A program made the translations under genes and the position numbers. Below the pieces are notes generated by a model that did not search any database, was not told the origin of the DNA, and saw only the letters and a list, made by a program, of their open reading frames with translations. 64,000 bases of DNA, taken from NCBI RefSeq assembly GCF_030409715.1, contig NZ_JAUFQI010000001.1:1859001-1923000 (forward strand), written 5' to 3'. The stretch is from Reinekea marina. GTDB taxonomy: Bacteria > Pseudomonadota > Gammaproteobacteria > Pseudomonadales > Natronospirillaceae. Of the stretch, positions 1 to 9,000 are shown in pieces. The stretch's first letter is position 1. Each line of letters starts with the position of its first letter.

Positions 1-746
1 TGAAAGACCCTGATGACCCGGTGCGCCCACAAGCGTTAAACAGTTGGACGGTTTATGCGTTAATTGATGGTGAGCCAATTGGTGATCCGGATGCGTCATT
101 GCCGTTCCCTCAAAACATTGAGCCAACGCATGCATCATTTAAACTGCACTTTAATGCCGATGGCACCATCGATGAAGAAAACACGGGTGAGTTCTTAATC
201 TCGAATTGGGACCCTGTGGATTCTGAAGGAAATGGAAACGGTGCTTACACATCACTTAATGTGGCAGAAGGGGGTGTTTCACCCGTACCCGATCCGAACA
301 CGAACTCGAACTTTTCGATTTCATTTGGTGGAACGACACAATACGGTGGTCCTTTTGCTCGTTACGATTTTCAGCAAGATGGCTATTCAAGTGGCCGACT
401 CAAAGACTTAGAGATCAATGACGACGGAACCATATTCGCACGTTACACCAATGGTGAAGCACAAGTACTTGGGCAAGTCGCATTGGCCTCTTTTGCCAAC
501 ATGGAAGGGTTAACACCTGTTGGCCAAACGGAGTGGCAAGAAAGCTTTGAATCGGGCGATGCCACCATTGGTGAAGCCGGAACAGGCTTGCTTGGCACAC
601 TTCGATCGGCCGCACTCGAAGACTCGACTGTCGACTTATCGGAACAACTGGTTCATTTGATCATCGCACAACGGAACTACCAGGCCAGTGCGAAGACGAT
701 TGAGACAGCGAATGCCGTAACGCAAACGATTATTAATTTGAGGTAG
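1..746 (+). CDS. flgE: Flagellar hook protein FlgE, C-terminal part
   Basis: This is the C-terminal 247 residues of the flagellar hook protein; the frame is open to the first base, so the start lies outside the window. FlgE polymerises outside the cell into the hook that joins the rod to the filament. The C-terminus carries the typical axial-protein ending, with a GLLGTL segment followed by LIIAQRNYQASAKTIETAN and a short hydrophobic end. The next gene is flgF, as in the usual flgBCDEFGHIJKL order. A strong hairpin followed by a T run lies downstream at about 1061-1100. The assignment is secure; only the missing N-terminus limits it. Confidence 0.93.
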   Translation, partial: KDPDDPVRPQALNSWTVYALIDGEPIGDPDASLPFPQNIEPTHASFKLHFNADGTIDEENTGEFLISNWDPVDSEGNGNGAYTSLNVAEGGVSPVPDPNTNSNFSISFGGTTQYGGPFARYDFQQDGYSSGRLKDLEINDDGTIFARYTNGEAQVLGQVALASFANMEGLTPVGQTEWQESFESGDATIGEAGTGLLGTLRSAALEDSTVDLSEQLVHLIIAQRNYQASAKTIETANAVTQTIINLR

Positions 747-812
747 TAAAAAGATAGCTGCAAGTTTTTAACTGCAAGCTGCTAGTAAGGGCAAGGTTAA
801 AAGATAGTTATT

Positions 813-1025
813 GGCTGCGGGCTGCGGGTTTTAGGAAAAACCCATAAACCAAAGCGTTACCGTTGGTGGTTTAGCCATACTTGTAGGAGCCTTCGGAACG
901 CAGTGGAGAGGCGATGGAGTAGCACAAAGCAATCGCGTCTTCGCAAGCTTCGAACACTCCTACCAGGTGTGTGGCCGGTTTATGATGTTGAACAAACTCG
1001 CAGCACGCAGCTCGCAGCCCAAAAC
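813..1025. repeat. Middle GCTGCGG-type inverted arms
   Basis: The left arm (813-832) has two GGCTGCGG-like heptamers followed by GTTTT. The right arm (999-1025) reads as GCAGC-type heptamers ending CCCAAAAC. They are inverted relative to each other and enclose the REPIN-like element at 882-965. Confidence 0.65.
882..965. repeat. REPIN-like palindromic element, copy 1
   Basis: The element starts TGTAGGAGCCTTCGGAACGC and ends with an imperfect inverted copy finishing CACTCCTACC. It has a short variable centre flanked by GGCGAT and ATCGCG. Two further full copies lie at 3612-3694 and 9233-9316. The TGTAGGAGC end resembles REP sequences of pseudomonads. No RAYT transposase is present in the window. 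Confidence 0.8.
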
Positions 1026-1060
1026 GACCTTAGCCTCTTCACATGCACCTGAAATCGGGT

Positions 1061-1100
1061 GGTGATGCGGTTGCTCTATGGCAACCGTTCACCGCTTTTT
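1061..1100 (+). terminator. Probable rho-independent terminator downstream of flgE
   Basis: The stem pairs GGTGA-CGGTTGC with GCAACCG-TCACC around a TCTATG loop and is followed by GCTTTTTACT. It lies in the right place to end the transcript coming from flgE. Confidence 0.65.
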
Positions 1101-1259
1101 ACTGCTAATCCTTACCGCCAAAACCGTCTGCTTTCTTATATTTGAAATTCAATAAAAACAGTCACTTATCCAGTGATTTTCATAAAACTCCATATAAATC
1201 AGTAGCTTGCAGCTTATAGCTTGCAGCTAGTCGCTCTAAAAACCTCCTTCAGAGGTTGT

Positions 1260-1275
1260 TGGCACACCTTTCGCA
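1260..1275 (+). promoter_or_regulatory. Sigma-54-type promoter of flgF
   Basis: TGGCACACCTTTCGCA matches the -24/-12 consensus TGGCAC-N5-TTGCA except for one base in the -12 box. The GG and GC dinucleotides have the required spacing. It lies about 37 bp before the flgF ATG. Flagellar class II/III genes of polarly flagellated gammaproteobacteria are commonly RpoN-dependent, so it probably drives flgFGH and perhaps genes beyond. Confidence 0.75.
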
Positions 1276-1312
1276 TTACCAAACCTAAAGCAACACTATT
1301 AGGATTAAGAAA

Positions 1313-2056
1313 ATGGATCGTGCGATATATATTGCGATGACCGGTGCGAAGAACAACATGCTTTCGCAAACCTCTCATTCGAACAACATGGCGAATGCTC
1401 GTACCTATGGTTTTAAAGCCGACTGGGCGCAAGCGCGTGCTATTCCTGTTTGGGGTGAGCACCATCCTTCACGCGCCTTTGCTTTAACCGAACGTCCTGC
1501 TTCCGATTTTAACGATGGTGCATTGATAGAAACCGGCAACGAGCTAGATACCGCTATCACTGGCGATGGTTTCTTTGCCACTCTCGATGCCAACGGGCAA
1601 GAAGCTTATTCGCGTCGAGGTGATTTTTCCGTCACACCATTGGGTGAACTGATCAATGGCAGTGGTCAGCCTATTTTAGGCGAGGGCGGTCCTATTGTTT
1701 TACCTCCTTATCAAAAAGTAGAAATAGGGACCGATGGTGTTATTTCTATTCGCCCGCCAGGTGCAGGGCCTCAAGGCATGATTGCGGTTGATACCTTAAA
1801 AATAGTAAACCCTGATTTTCAAAATTTTGAAAAAGGCACAGACGGTTTATTCCGCCCTGTGCAAGGGCCAGCCGTCTTACCAGCCGATCCATTGATGACC
1901 GTGATCACGGGGTTTGTTGAAGGCAGTAACGTGAACTCCGTTGCTGAGCTGACCAATTTATTATCGCTCAATCGTCAATACGAAACACAAGTGAAGATGA
2001 TGAAAACCGCCGACGACATGTCACGTTCATCTGAACGTGTGTTGCAAATGAGTTAA
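1313..2056 (+). CDS. flgF: Flagellar proximal rod protein FlgF
   Basis: FlgF (247 residues) is a rod component exported by the flagellar type III system and assembled in the periplasm below FlgG. The N-terminus has the conserved axial-protein pattern, with NNMANARTYGFKAD near residue 25. The C-terminus ends with the paired heptad helix around VAELTNLLSLNRQYETQVKMM. Length is normal for the family. It follows a sigma-54-type promoter and precedes flgG by 27 bp with a good GAGGATAAC ribosome site between, so the two are co-transcribed. It is distinguished from FlgG by order, shorter length and weaker similarity to the FlgG N-terminus. Confidence 0.92.
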   Translation: MDRAIYIAMTGAKNNMLSQTSHSNNMANARTYGFKADWAQARAIPVWGEHHPSRAFALTERPASDFNDGALIETGNELDTAITGDGFFATLDANGQEAYSRRGDFSVTPLGELINGSGQPILGEGGPIVLPPYQKVEIGTDGVISIRPPGAGPQGMIAVDTLKIVNPDFQNFEKGTDGLFRPVQGPAVLPADPLMTVITGFVEGSNVNSVAELTNLLSLNRQYETQVKMMKTADDMSRSSERVLQMS

Positions 2057-2083
2057 TCACCAACCAATTAAGAGGATAACATT

Positions 2084-2869
2084 ATGCATAAGGCACTTTG
2101 GGTTGGTAAAACCGGCTTAGAAGCACAAGATATTTCACTCGCTACTATTTCAAATAATATGGCGAACGCTTCCACAACAGGCTTTAAAAAAGAGCGTGCG
2201 GTATTTGAAGATTTAATCTACCAGGTGCAGCGTCAGCCGGGTGCGCAAAGCTCGCAAAATACTCAGCTTCCTTCAGGCCTACAATTAGGTACGGGTGTGC
2301 GAACGGTTGGTACGCAAAAAGTATTTATGCAAGGTGATTTAAATATGACCGAGCAACCACTCGATATGGCAATAAATGGGCGGGGATTTTTTCAAATATT
2401 AATGCCAGATGGCACCATCAGCTACACCCGAGATGGTACTTTCCATTTAGATTCTGAAGGCAATGTGGTGACGGCAAACGGCTACCCACTAGAGCCAAAC
2501 ATTCAAGTACCCGAGCAAACCAAAACCATCACAGTAGGTACCGATGGCATCGTATCTGCAGTTTCAGAAGGCGATAACTTACCCGTAGAAATTGGCAACG
2601 TAGAAGTGGTCGATTTTGTAAACTCGGCTGGTTTGCAAGCTATTGGGAATAACCTTTATTTAGAAACGGCTGCCAGCGGTGCGCCAGCGGTTGGTGTACC
2701 AAGTTTGGATGGCTTTGGCTCTATTGTTCAAGGCGCATTGGAAAATTCGAACGTGACCATTGTAGAAGAAATGGTTGATATGATCGCAACGCAGCGCGCC
2801 TATGAAATGAACTCGAAAGTAGTGAGTACCGCCGACCAAATGCTCGGTTTCATTACGTCGAATTTGTAA
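2084..2869 (+). CDS. flgG: Flagellar distal rod protein FlgG
   Basis: FlgG (261 residues) forms the distal rod that crosses the outer membrane through the P and L rings. The family signatures are clear: ALWVGKTGLEAQ at the start, NNMANASTTGFKKERAVFEDL near residue 25, DMAINGRGFFQI in the middle, and the terminal IVEEMVDMIATQRAYEMNSK helix. The length matches the usual 260-262 residues. It lies between flgF and flgH in the standard order, with short spacers on each side. Confidence 0.95.
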   Translation: MHKALWVGKTGLEAQDISLATISNNMANASTTGFKKERAVFEDLIYQVQRQPGAQSSQNTQLPSGLQLGTGVRTVGTQKVFMQGDLNMTEQPLDMAINGRGFFQILMPDGTISYTRDGTFHLDSEGNVVTANGYPLEPNIQVPEQTKTITVGTDGIVSAVSEGDNLPVEIGNVEVVDFVNSAGLQAIGNNLYLETAASGAPAVGVPSLDGFGSIVQGALENSNVTIVEEMVDMIATQRAYEMNSKVVSTADQMLGFITSNL

Positions 2870-2897
2870 TAAATTAAAGTTAGAAGAGGCAATCGTG

Positions 2898-3587
2898 ATG
2901 ACTCATCTTAAAATTGTAATGGTAGTGATCGCCGCTTTGTTGGTATCGGCTTGTGGCGGGATGCAAATTTCTTCACTGCCGCAAGCGCCAAAGCCGGGTG
3001 ATCCAGAATTCGCGCCGGTACCGTCTGAATCTTTACGACCACCTCCGAATTCTGGCGGCTCTTTATTCGTCGATAATTATGGTATAAGCCTATACGGCGA
3101 TAAAAAAGCTCGCCGAGTCGGTGACATTATTACGGTTGTTTTATCTGAAAGTACGCAAGGTAAAAAGTCATCGCAATCTAAAACCAGTAAGTCATCAAAC
3201 GCTACTTTGACAGCGCCTGTATTAGGCGGAGGCGATCCAATAGAGGCGCTCAGTGGCACCATTGGAGGCGATCGTAGTTTTTCAGGTAAAGGCGATGCCG
3301 ATCAATCGAACTCTTTAAGCGGTAACATCACTGTGACCGTATCAGAAGTGTTACCCAACGGCGTCTTGCGAGTTAGGGGCGAGAAGTGGATCACCCTAAA
3401 TACCGGTGCTGAGTTTATTCGTATTCAAGGCATGTTGCGCCCTGACGACATTAACTTAGACAACACCGTAGAAAGCCAAAAGTTAGCCGACGCTCGCATT
3501 ACCTACAGTGGCGCAGGCGCTGTGGCCAGTGCAGCCAAACAAGGTTGGCTAACGGCCTTTGTTAATTCATCTTGGTTTCCATTTTAG
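2898..3587 (+). CDS. flgH: Flagellar L-ring lipoprotein FlgH
   Basis: FlgH forms the outer-membrane L ring, the bushing through which the rod turns. The N-terminus is a lipoprotein signal with the lipobox LVSAC, so the mature protein is anchored in the outer membrane. The family core is visible as GDIITVVLSESTQGKKSS and later ITVTVSEVLPNGVLRVRGEKWITLN. I chose the ATG at 2898 rather than the GTG three bases upstream because GAAGAGG then sits 8 nt before it. The resulting 229 residues are normal. It lies 28 bp after flgG and 193 bp before flgI. Confidence 0.93.
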   Translation: MTHLKIVMVVIAALLVSACGGMQISSLPQAPKPGDPEFAPVPSESLRPPPNSGGSLFVDNYGISLYGDKKARRVGDIITVVLSESTQGKKSSQSKTSKSSNATLTAPVLGGGDPIEALSGTIGGDRSFSGKGDADQSNSLSGNITVTVSEVLPNGVLRVRGEKWITLNTGAEFIRIQGMLRPDDINLDNTVESQKLADARITYSGAGAVASAAKQGWLTAFVNSSWFPF

Positions 3588-3611
3588 GCCAGGGGCTGTA
3601 AGTATTAATTC

Positions 3612-3694
3612 GTAGGAGCCTTCGGAACAAAGTGGAGAGGCGATTGACCGGCACCATGCTATCGCGTCTCCGCGTTGCTTCGGGCGCTCCTACC
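3612..3694. repeat. REPIN-like palindromic element, copy 2
   Basis: It starts GTAGGAGCCTTCGGAAC and ends CGGGCGCTCCTACC, the inverted partner. The inner boundary is GGCGATTG against CTATCGCGTC. It occupies most of the flgH-flgI spacer and closely resembles the elements at 882-965 and 9233-9316. Confidence 0.8.
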
Positions 3695-3780
3695 ATTGAG
3701 GTTTTTACAACGGCAGTTGTGCGGCATAAAGTTTGCAGAACAGAAGTATTAATTTAATTATCGTCAACGAGATGACACAT

Positions 3781-4866
3781 ATGAAACCAATCATTGCACT
3801 TGCATTAATACTGTTTACCAGCAGTGTTTGGGCTGACCGAATAAAAGATTTATCGGCTGTTCAAGGCGTTCGAAATAACCAGTTGGTGGGTTATGGTCTT
3901 GTTGTGGGGCTGGATGGTACCGGCGATAAAGCGCCGTTTACCAATCAAACGTTCACTAACATGATGGAGCAATTTGGCATTACCATTCCAGAAGGTGAAG
4001 ACCCAAAATTAAAGAACGTAGCCGCCGTGAGTATTCATGCAACCTTGCCTGCCTTTGCTAAGCCAGGGCAAGAAATTGACATTACAGTGTCGAGTTTGGG
4101 CAACGCTAAGAGCTTACGCGGGGGTAGCTTACTGCTTGCCCCATTAAGAGGGGCAGACGGTAATGTGTATGCGGTAGCCCAAGGTAATTTGGTGGTTGGC
4201 GGCTTTGGTGCCGAAGGTGAAGATGGCTCTTCCATTAAAGTGAACATCCAATCGGCTGGGCGTATTCCTAATGGAGCTATCGTCGAAAGAGCGGTGCCAA
4301 ATACTTTTTCACAAGGTGATTATCTAACCTTTAACTTGCACCGCCCCGATTTCACCACCGCTAAAAGAATGTCTGAAACAATTAATACCTTGCTTGGCCC
4401 AGACGCGGCTTATGCGGTAGATGCGGCCTCAGTTAGAGTTACCGCACCGCGCGATGCAAACCAGCGAGTGAGTTTTTTAAGTGTGCTCGAAAACCTAGAA
4501 GTTGATCCAGGTGAAGGCGCTGCAAAAGTAATCATCAATAGCCGCACTGGTACTATCGTGGTTGGCAAGCATGTAAAAATTGAATCCGTAGCCATCACGC
4601 ATGGTGACCTAACCGTAACCGTACAGAATGATATGGTGATCGATCAGCCAGAAGGATTATCGGCAGGTGAAACCGTAGTGGTACCGGACGCCAACTTAAA
4701 TGTAGAAGAAGAAAAAGGACCCATGTTCCTATTCGGACCAACTGTAACATTGAACGATCTGGTCAATGCCGTAAACGAAGTAGGCGCAGCCCCAGGTGAT
4801 TTAATGGCGATTTTAGAAGCGCTGAAAAGTGCCGGAGCGTTAAAAGCGGAATTGATAGTTATTTAG
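3781..4866 (+). CDS. flgI: Flagellar P-ring protein FlgI
   Basis: FlgI is exported by Sec and forms the periplasmic P ring around the rod. A cleavable signal peptide is visible ([17 protein letters not shown]), followed directly by the family start [21 protein letters not shown]. The C-terminus has [31 protein letters not shown], typical of the family. Two in-frame upstream starts exist at 3733 and 3772. I prefer the ATG at 3781 because it places the signal peptide at the N-terminus and gives 361 residues, the usual size. The ribosome site is weak for all three. Confidence 0.92.
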   Translation: MKPIIALALILFTSSVWADRIKDLSAVQGVRNNQLVGYGLVVGLDGTGDKAPFTNQTFTNMMEQFGITIPEGEDPKLKNVAAVSIHATLPAFAKPGQEIDITVSSLGNAKSLRGGSLLLAPLRGADGNVYAVAQGNLVVGGFGAEGEDGSSIKVNIQSAGRIPNGAIVERAVPNTFSQGDYLTFNLHRPDFTTAKRMSETINTLLGPDAAYAVDAASVRVTAPRDANQRVSFLSVLENLEVDPGEGAAKVIINSRTGTIVVGKHVKIESVAITHGDLTVTVQNDMVIDQPEGLSAGETVVVPDANLNVEEEKGPMFLFGPTVTLNDLVNAVNEVGAAPGDLMAILEALKSAGALKAELIVI

Positions 4867-4869
4867 AAA

Positions 4870-5003
4870 AGCTACAAGTTTTGAGCTGCAAGCTTCAAGC
4901 AAGTACAAAAGAAAAGACTTGACGCCTGCCATTAGCCCACGCAAATTTTTTTGCTTGCAGCTTGCAGCTTGCAGCTTGCAGCTTGCAGCTTGCAGCTTGC
5001 AGC
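4870..5003. repeat. Heptamer-type inverted pair with 7-copy GCTTGCA array
   Basis: The left arm (4870-4903) carries degenerate AGCTGCAAG-type heptamers. The right arm (4953-5003) is seven perfect tandem copies of GCTTGCA plus GC. The array ends 16 bp before a sigma-54-type promoter. Perfect short tandem copies of this kind are prone to replication slippage. Confidence 0.9.
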
Positions 5004-5019
5004 CCAAAACCCACCATTC

Positions 5020-5035
5020 TGGCACACTTCTCGCA
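5020..5035 (+). promoter_or_regulatory. Sigma-54-type promoter of flgJ
   Basis: TGGCACACTTCTCGCA fits the -24/-12 consensus with one mismatch in the -12 element. It differs from the flgF promoter only inside the spacer. It lies about 60 bp upstream of the flgJ ATG and directly downstream of the heptamer array. It would drive flgJ and flgK, which are 12 bp apart. Confidence 0.75.
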
Positions 5036-5095
5036 TTAACTTTAACAATGACAACAAATTGATTAAAGCGGCAATTCCTTGCCGATGAGGCGATT

Positions 5096-6079
5096 ATGAC
5101 AGCGCAACTTGATGCAGCGTTTAACTACAACGATTTACAAGGTTTAAACACCTTAAAACGTGGTGCGCAGAAGGATGATCCTGAAGCGTTAAAGGCGGTT
5201 GCGCAGCAGTTTGAATCTATGTTTATGAACCTCATTATGAAAAGCATGCGCGATGCGACGGATGTGTTAGCTTCCGATCTAGAAAGTAGCTATCAAACCA
5301 AATTTTACCGAGACATGAGTGATCAACAAATGGCGTTGTCTATGTCGCGTGATGGTGGCTTTGGCTTAGCGGAAGTGCTTTACGAGCAATTGTTAAGTGA
5401 TAAAAACCCACAGCGTGAAAATTATTTTGACAACAACATAAAGCCATTAAATGAATCTATTCGCCCAATTTTAAATGCCTCGCCTTGGTCATTTGGTGAA
5501 GCTTCAATTCAATCAGTGCCAGAATCAAACCCAGAAAATCTTAAAAGTACAGAAGGCGACATTGAAGAGGTTTATAGCTCGCCTTCATACAAATCACTCG
5601 ATAAAGATTCCTTTTCGTCACCTGAAAGTTTTATTAAACAGATTATGCCCATTGCTGAACAAACTGCAAAACTCTTGGGCGTTCAGCCTCAGGTATTAGT
5701 TGCTCAGGCCGCGCTAGAAACAGGCTGGGGTAAAAAGTTAATTACAAACGAAAGCGGTGAAGTCGCTAATAATTTCTTTGGCATAAAAGCCGATCAACGC
5801 TGGAATGGGCAAGTGGCTATGACGACGACCCATGAATATATTGATGGCAACAAACTAACCGTTAAAGCACCATTTAGAGCGTATGGAAGCATTGAAGAAT
5901 CATTTAACGATTACGCACAGTTTTTAAAAAGCTCTTCTCGCTATCAGACTGCTTTAGAACAGGCGAAAGACCCAGAAGTCTACCTCAATGAATTGCAAAC
6001 GGCCGGTTACGCAACCGACCCGCAGTATGCAGAAAAAATTATTCGAATCGTTAACAGCGATTGGTTTAAACAGGCGTAA
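5096..6079 (+). CDS. flgJ: Peptidoglycan hydrolase and rod-capping protein FlgJ
   Basis: FlgJ (327 residues) has two jobs: its N-terminal half caps the growing rod and its C-terminal half cuts peptidoglycan so the rod can pass. The rod-binding domain is visible at about residues 30-100 (AVAQQFESMFMNLIMKSMRDA, then FYRDMSDQQMALSMS). A linker of low conservation follows. The glucosaminidase domain begins near residue 183 (FIKQIMPIAEQTAKLLG) with the catalytic-region motif AALETGWGKK. The start is supported by GAGGCGATT before the ATG. It has its own sigma-54-type promoter and is followed 12 bp later by flgK. Confidence 0.95.
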   Translation: MTAQLDAAFNYNDLQGLNTLKRGAQKDDPEALKAVAQQFESMFMNLIMKSMRDATDVLASDLESSYQTKFYRDMSDQQMALSMSRDGGFGLAEVLYEQLLSDKNPQRENYFDNNIKPLNESIRPILNASPWSFGEASIQSVPESNPENLKSTEGDIEEVYSSPSYKSLDKDSFSSPESFIKQIMPIAEQTAKLLGVQPQVLVAQAALETGWGKKLITNESGEVANNFFGIKADQRWNGQVAMTTTHEYIDGNKLTVKAPFRAYGSIEESFNDYAQFLKSSSRYQTALEQAKDPEVYLNELQTAGYATDPQYAEKIIRIVNSDWFKQA

Positions 6080-6091
6080 GGCAGCAATATT

Positions 6092-9000
6092 ATGAGCATA
6101 CTAGGCACAGCGATTACAGGTTTAAAAGCGCATCAAGAAGCTTTGAAAACGACAGGCCATAACATCAGTAATGCCAATACTCCTGGTTATTCACGCCAAG
6201 AAGTGGTGATGAGCAGTGCAACACCTTTATATAGAGGTTTTGGTTACGTTGGCCAAGGCGTTAATGTGGACACCGTTCGCCGCATTGAAAACCAGTTTTT
6301 ACAAGGGCAATTAAACTCCGATACTTCTGCTTTTAATCACCTACAAACTTACCGTGAGCAGATAGAACAGGTTGACCGAATTCTTGCCGACGATAGAACC
6401 GGACTACAGCCTCAGTTAGATAGATACTTTGCCGCCTTACAAGGCGCTGCCGATAATCCTGCGTATGTGCCTTCGCGTGATGTTGTATTAGGGGAAGCGC
6501 AAGGATTAGTTGATAGATTCGAAACCATTAGCCGCTATTTAGCCGATCAAGAAAGTGTCGTTAACAGTCAAATTGAAGCCGCCGTCGCGCAAGTAAACGC
6601 TATAGCGAATGGTATTGCTCAGTTGAATGAAAAAATAGTAACCGCGCAAGGCTCAGCAACATCGGCACCACCAAATGATTTGTACGATAAGCGAGAAGAG
6701 TTAGTTCGACAGTTAGCCGAATTTGTAGACATAGATGTAATCGACGTGGGTGCAACCGTTAACATTGCCATCGGCAATGGCAACCCATTGGTCATGAAGT
6801 ATGAGGCGGCGAAATTAGAAGCAGCGCCTGGGTTGCAAGACCCTTTTCGCGTGGGTATTAAATTTGTCAGTAAAGTGGAAAACGTTGAAATTACGGATTC
6901 TTTGAATAAGGGCTCTATCGCTGGCTTCTTAGACTTTAGAGAAGAGGGGTTATCAACGGCGATTAACAGCTTAGGCAGGCTTGCCGTTGCCTTTACTCAA
7001 GAAACCAATAAAACCCATAAATTGGGTGTTGATTTAGAAGGGCGATTTGGAAATGATTTTTTCCAAGACCTTAATGACCCTTCTTTAACAACGCGTCGAG
7101 TATTTGCGTTTGGTGATAATGCCTTACCCAACGACAACCTATTTAACGTTTACTTTAAAGACAGCGAACAGCTAACGACTTCCGACTACACCTTTCATGT
7201 GCCGGGCCCTGAAAACAGCCGCTATGAAATTACCCGAAACGATACGGGAGAGGTTATAAAGGAAGGCGGGTTAAGCAATGAGTATCCACAATCGTTTGAG
7301 TTTGATGGACTAGAACTTGTATTAGAAGCCGGAACCTTTTCAGAAGGAGACAGCTTTACCATCGCGCCTCTACGTGATGTTGCGCAACAAATGGAGCTGC
7401 TCATTCGTCAACCTTCGGAACTGGCATTAGCTTACCCAATTAAAGCCAATACAAGCCTCAGCAATCAAGGCAGTGGATTAATTAATCAAGGCGCAATGTT
7501 GAGCCGAGATTCCAATGCATTCGCAGTAGATGGCAAGTTAAGCCCGCCATTATTAGTGCAGTTTGAAAGTGAAAATCGATATTCTGTTTTAGATAATTCT
7601 GACCCAGGTAACCCAAGACCACTTAGACCGCCAATGGAAAATCTGATGTTCGTTCCTGGCGCTGTCAATACGATTTTTACTGATGACCCTGGCCAAACCA
7701 TGGTAAATAGCTGGCGCGCAAGGCTACCTTACCAGCCAACCATTGGTTATGGTGGCCCATCAACAGCATCACTTAATAATGGTATTAACCCAGAGCGTTT
7801 TACTTTTTATCAAACAGACCCTGTGACCGGCAAAGAAACGGCTTTACCAACCATATCGACACCCGGCAGTGCGAGCGCAAAAGATATTGTGCAGGAATTA
7901 AATTTGGTTGAGGGGGTAGAGGCGCGCGCCTATACCGAAGTGCAGTTGGCTAATTTCACCAATTCAGGTACACCCTACGACCCCGACAACCCTTTTGAAA
8001 TTTGGGTCAACGGCAAAGAGATCACACAAACGCTCACTAGTTTGAATCAAACAACATATATGGAAGGCTACCCTGAAGAAGTGCCTGAAGAAATGGGTCC
8101 TAACTTTTTAGCCGACCGTATTAATCATCATTACGAGCTGCAGCAAATGGGTATTCGTGCAAAAAGTGATGGTGAAACGCTGACCATTATTGATGAAAGC
8201 GGAAACGATATTTTAGTTGAGATGCGTGGTGACAAACCTCAGCCGGTGATCACCGGTGCGCCGATATTGCCGCCCGGCATTCCAGCCAATGTAAATGCCT
8301 ACATAGACCCTGGTGATACCTTCATGTTGTCTACGGGTGAGCAATGGTCCGTGGATGTTGTTCAAGGAGACACTCAAGGGAAAATAAGTAATTTAACGGG
8401 TTATGATTTTTCGAGTGATGGTCCTTATGAATTTAAAATGTACTTACCCGATGGCCGTACAGGCTATGTCGAGCTAACCGGTAATCACGAAACGGGTGAA
8501 GATGTAAAAGCTGAATTAGCCGCAAAAATTCAAGCGCAGTTAGATAGCCCGGGTTACGTTAAAGCTGAAATTGATGAGCGTGGAAATCTTAGTTATCAAA
8601 TTTTTATGAGTGTTGAAGGTACTGGTAATAACGATGTATCTCGGGTGAATGTTGGTGGGCAAGTTGATATCACCATGGCCGATGGCATTCGATTAAAAAC
8701 CGACCCAACCGTAGGTGGCATTTTTAATGGAACTCCAGAAGCTAAATCAACCTACATGGGGTTTCAATTTGAAATCAGTGGACGACCCGTCGCTGGAGAT
8801 GAATTCGCCATAGGCTGGAATGAAAACGGCGTGTCTGATAACCGAAACGCCCTAGACCTAGTTGCCATTGAAACAACCGATACTGTTAATGTAGAAGATG
8901 GCGGAATGACACTGACGGAAAGTTACAGTCAAACCGTAGAGCAAATAGGGACGCTGACCAGCCAAGCGCAAATTCGAAGCGATTCAGCAAAAGCCGTTTT

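Larger units (their letters stand above)
755..1229. repeat. Outer heptamer-type inverted arms, flgE-flgF spacer
   Basis: The left arm (755-782) begins TAGCTGCAAG and continues after 7 nt with CTGCAAGCT. The right arm (1202-1229) is its reverse complement apart from a few differences. The arms lie just after the flgE stop and just before the flgF promoter. They belong to the family described in the findings. Confidence 0.75.
747..1312. other. flgE-flgF spacer packed with nested palindromic repeats
   Basis: This 566-bp non-coding stretch separates flgE from flgF. From outside in it holds a heptamer-type inverted pair (755-782 and 1202-1229), a second pair of the GCTGCGG type (813-832 and 999-1025), and a REPIN-like palindrome (882-965). 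A likely terminator (1061-1100) and a sigma-54-type promoter (1260-1275) follow. No convincing gene is seen inside it. Confidence 0.8.

Noticed and set aside
4953..5003. Possible CRISPR array
   Set aside because: The 7-bp units are directly tandem with no spacers, and no cas genes are present.
4840..5025. Reverse open frame with a KLQAASC repeat
   Set aside because: It is a translation of the seven-copy heptamer array and the end of flgI; it has no ribosome site.
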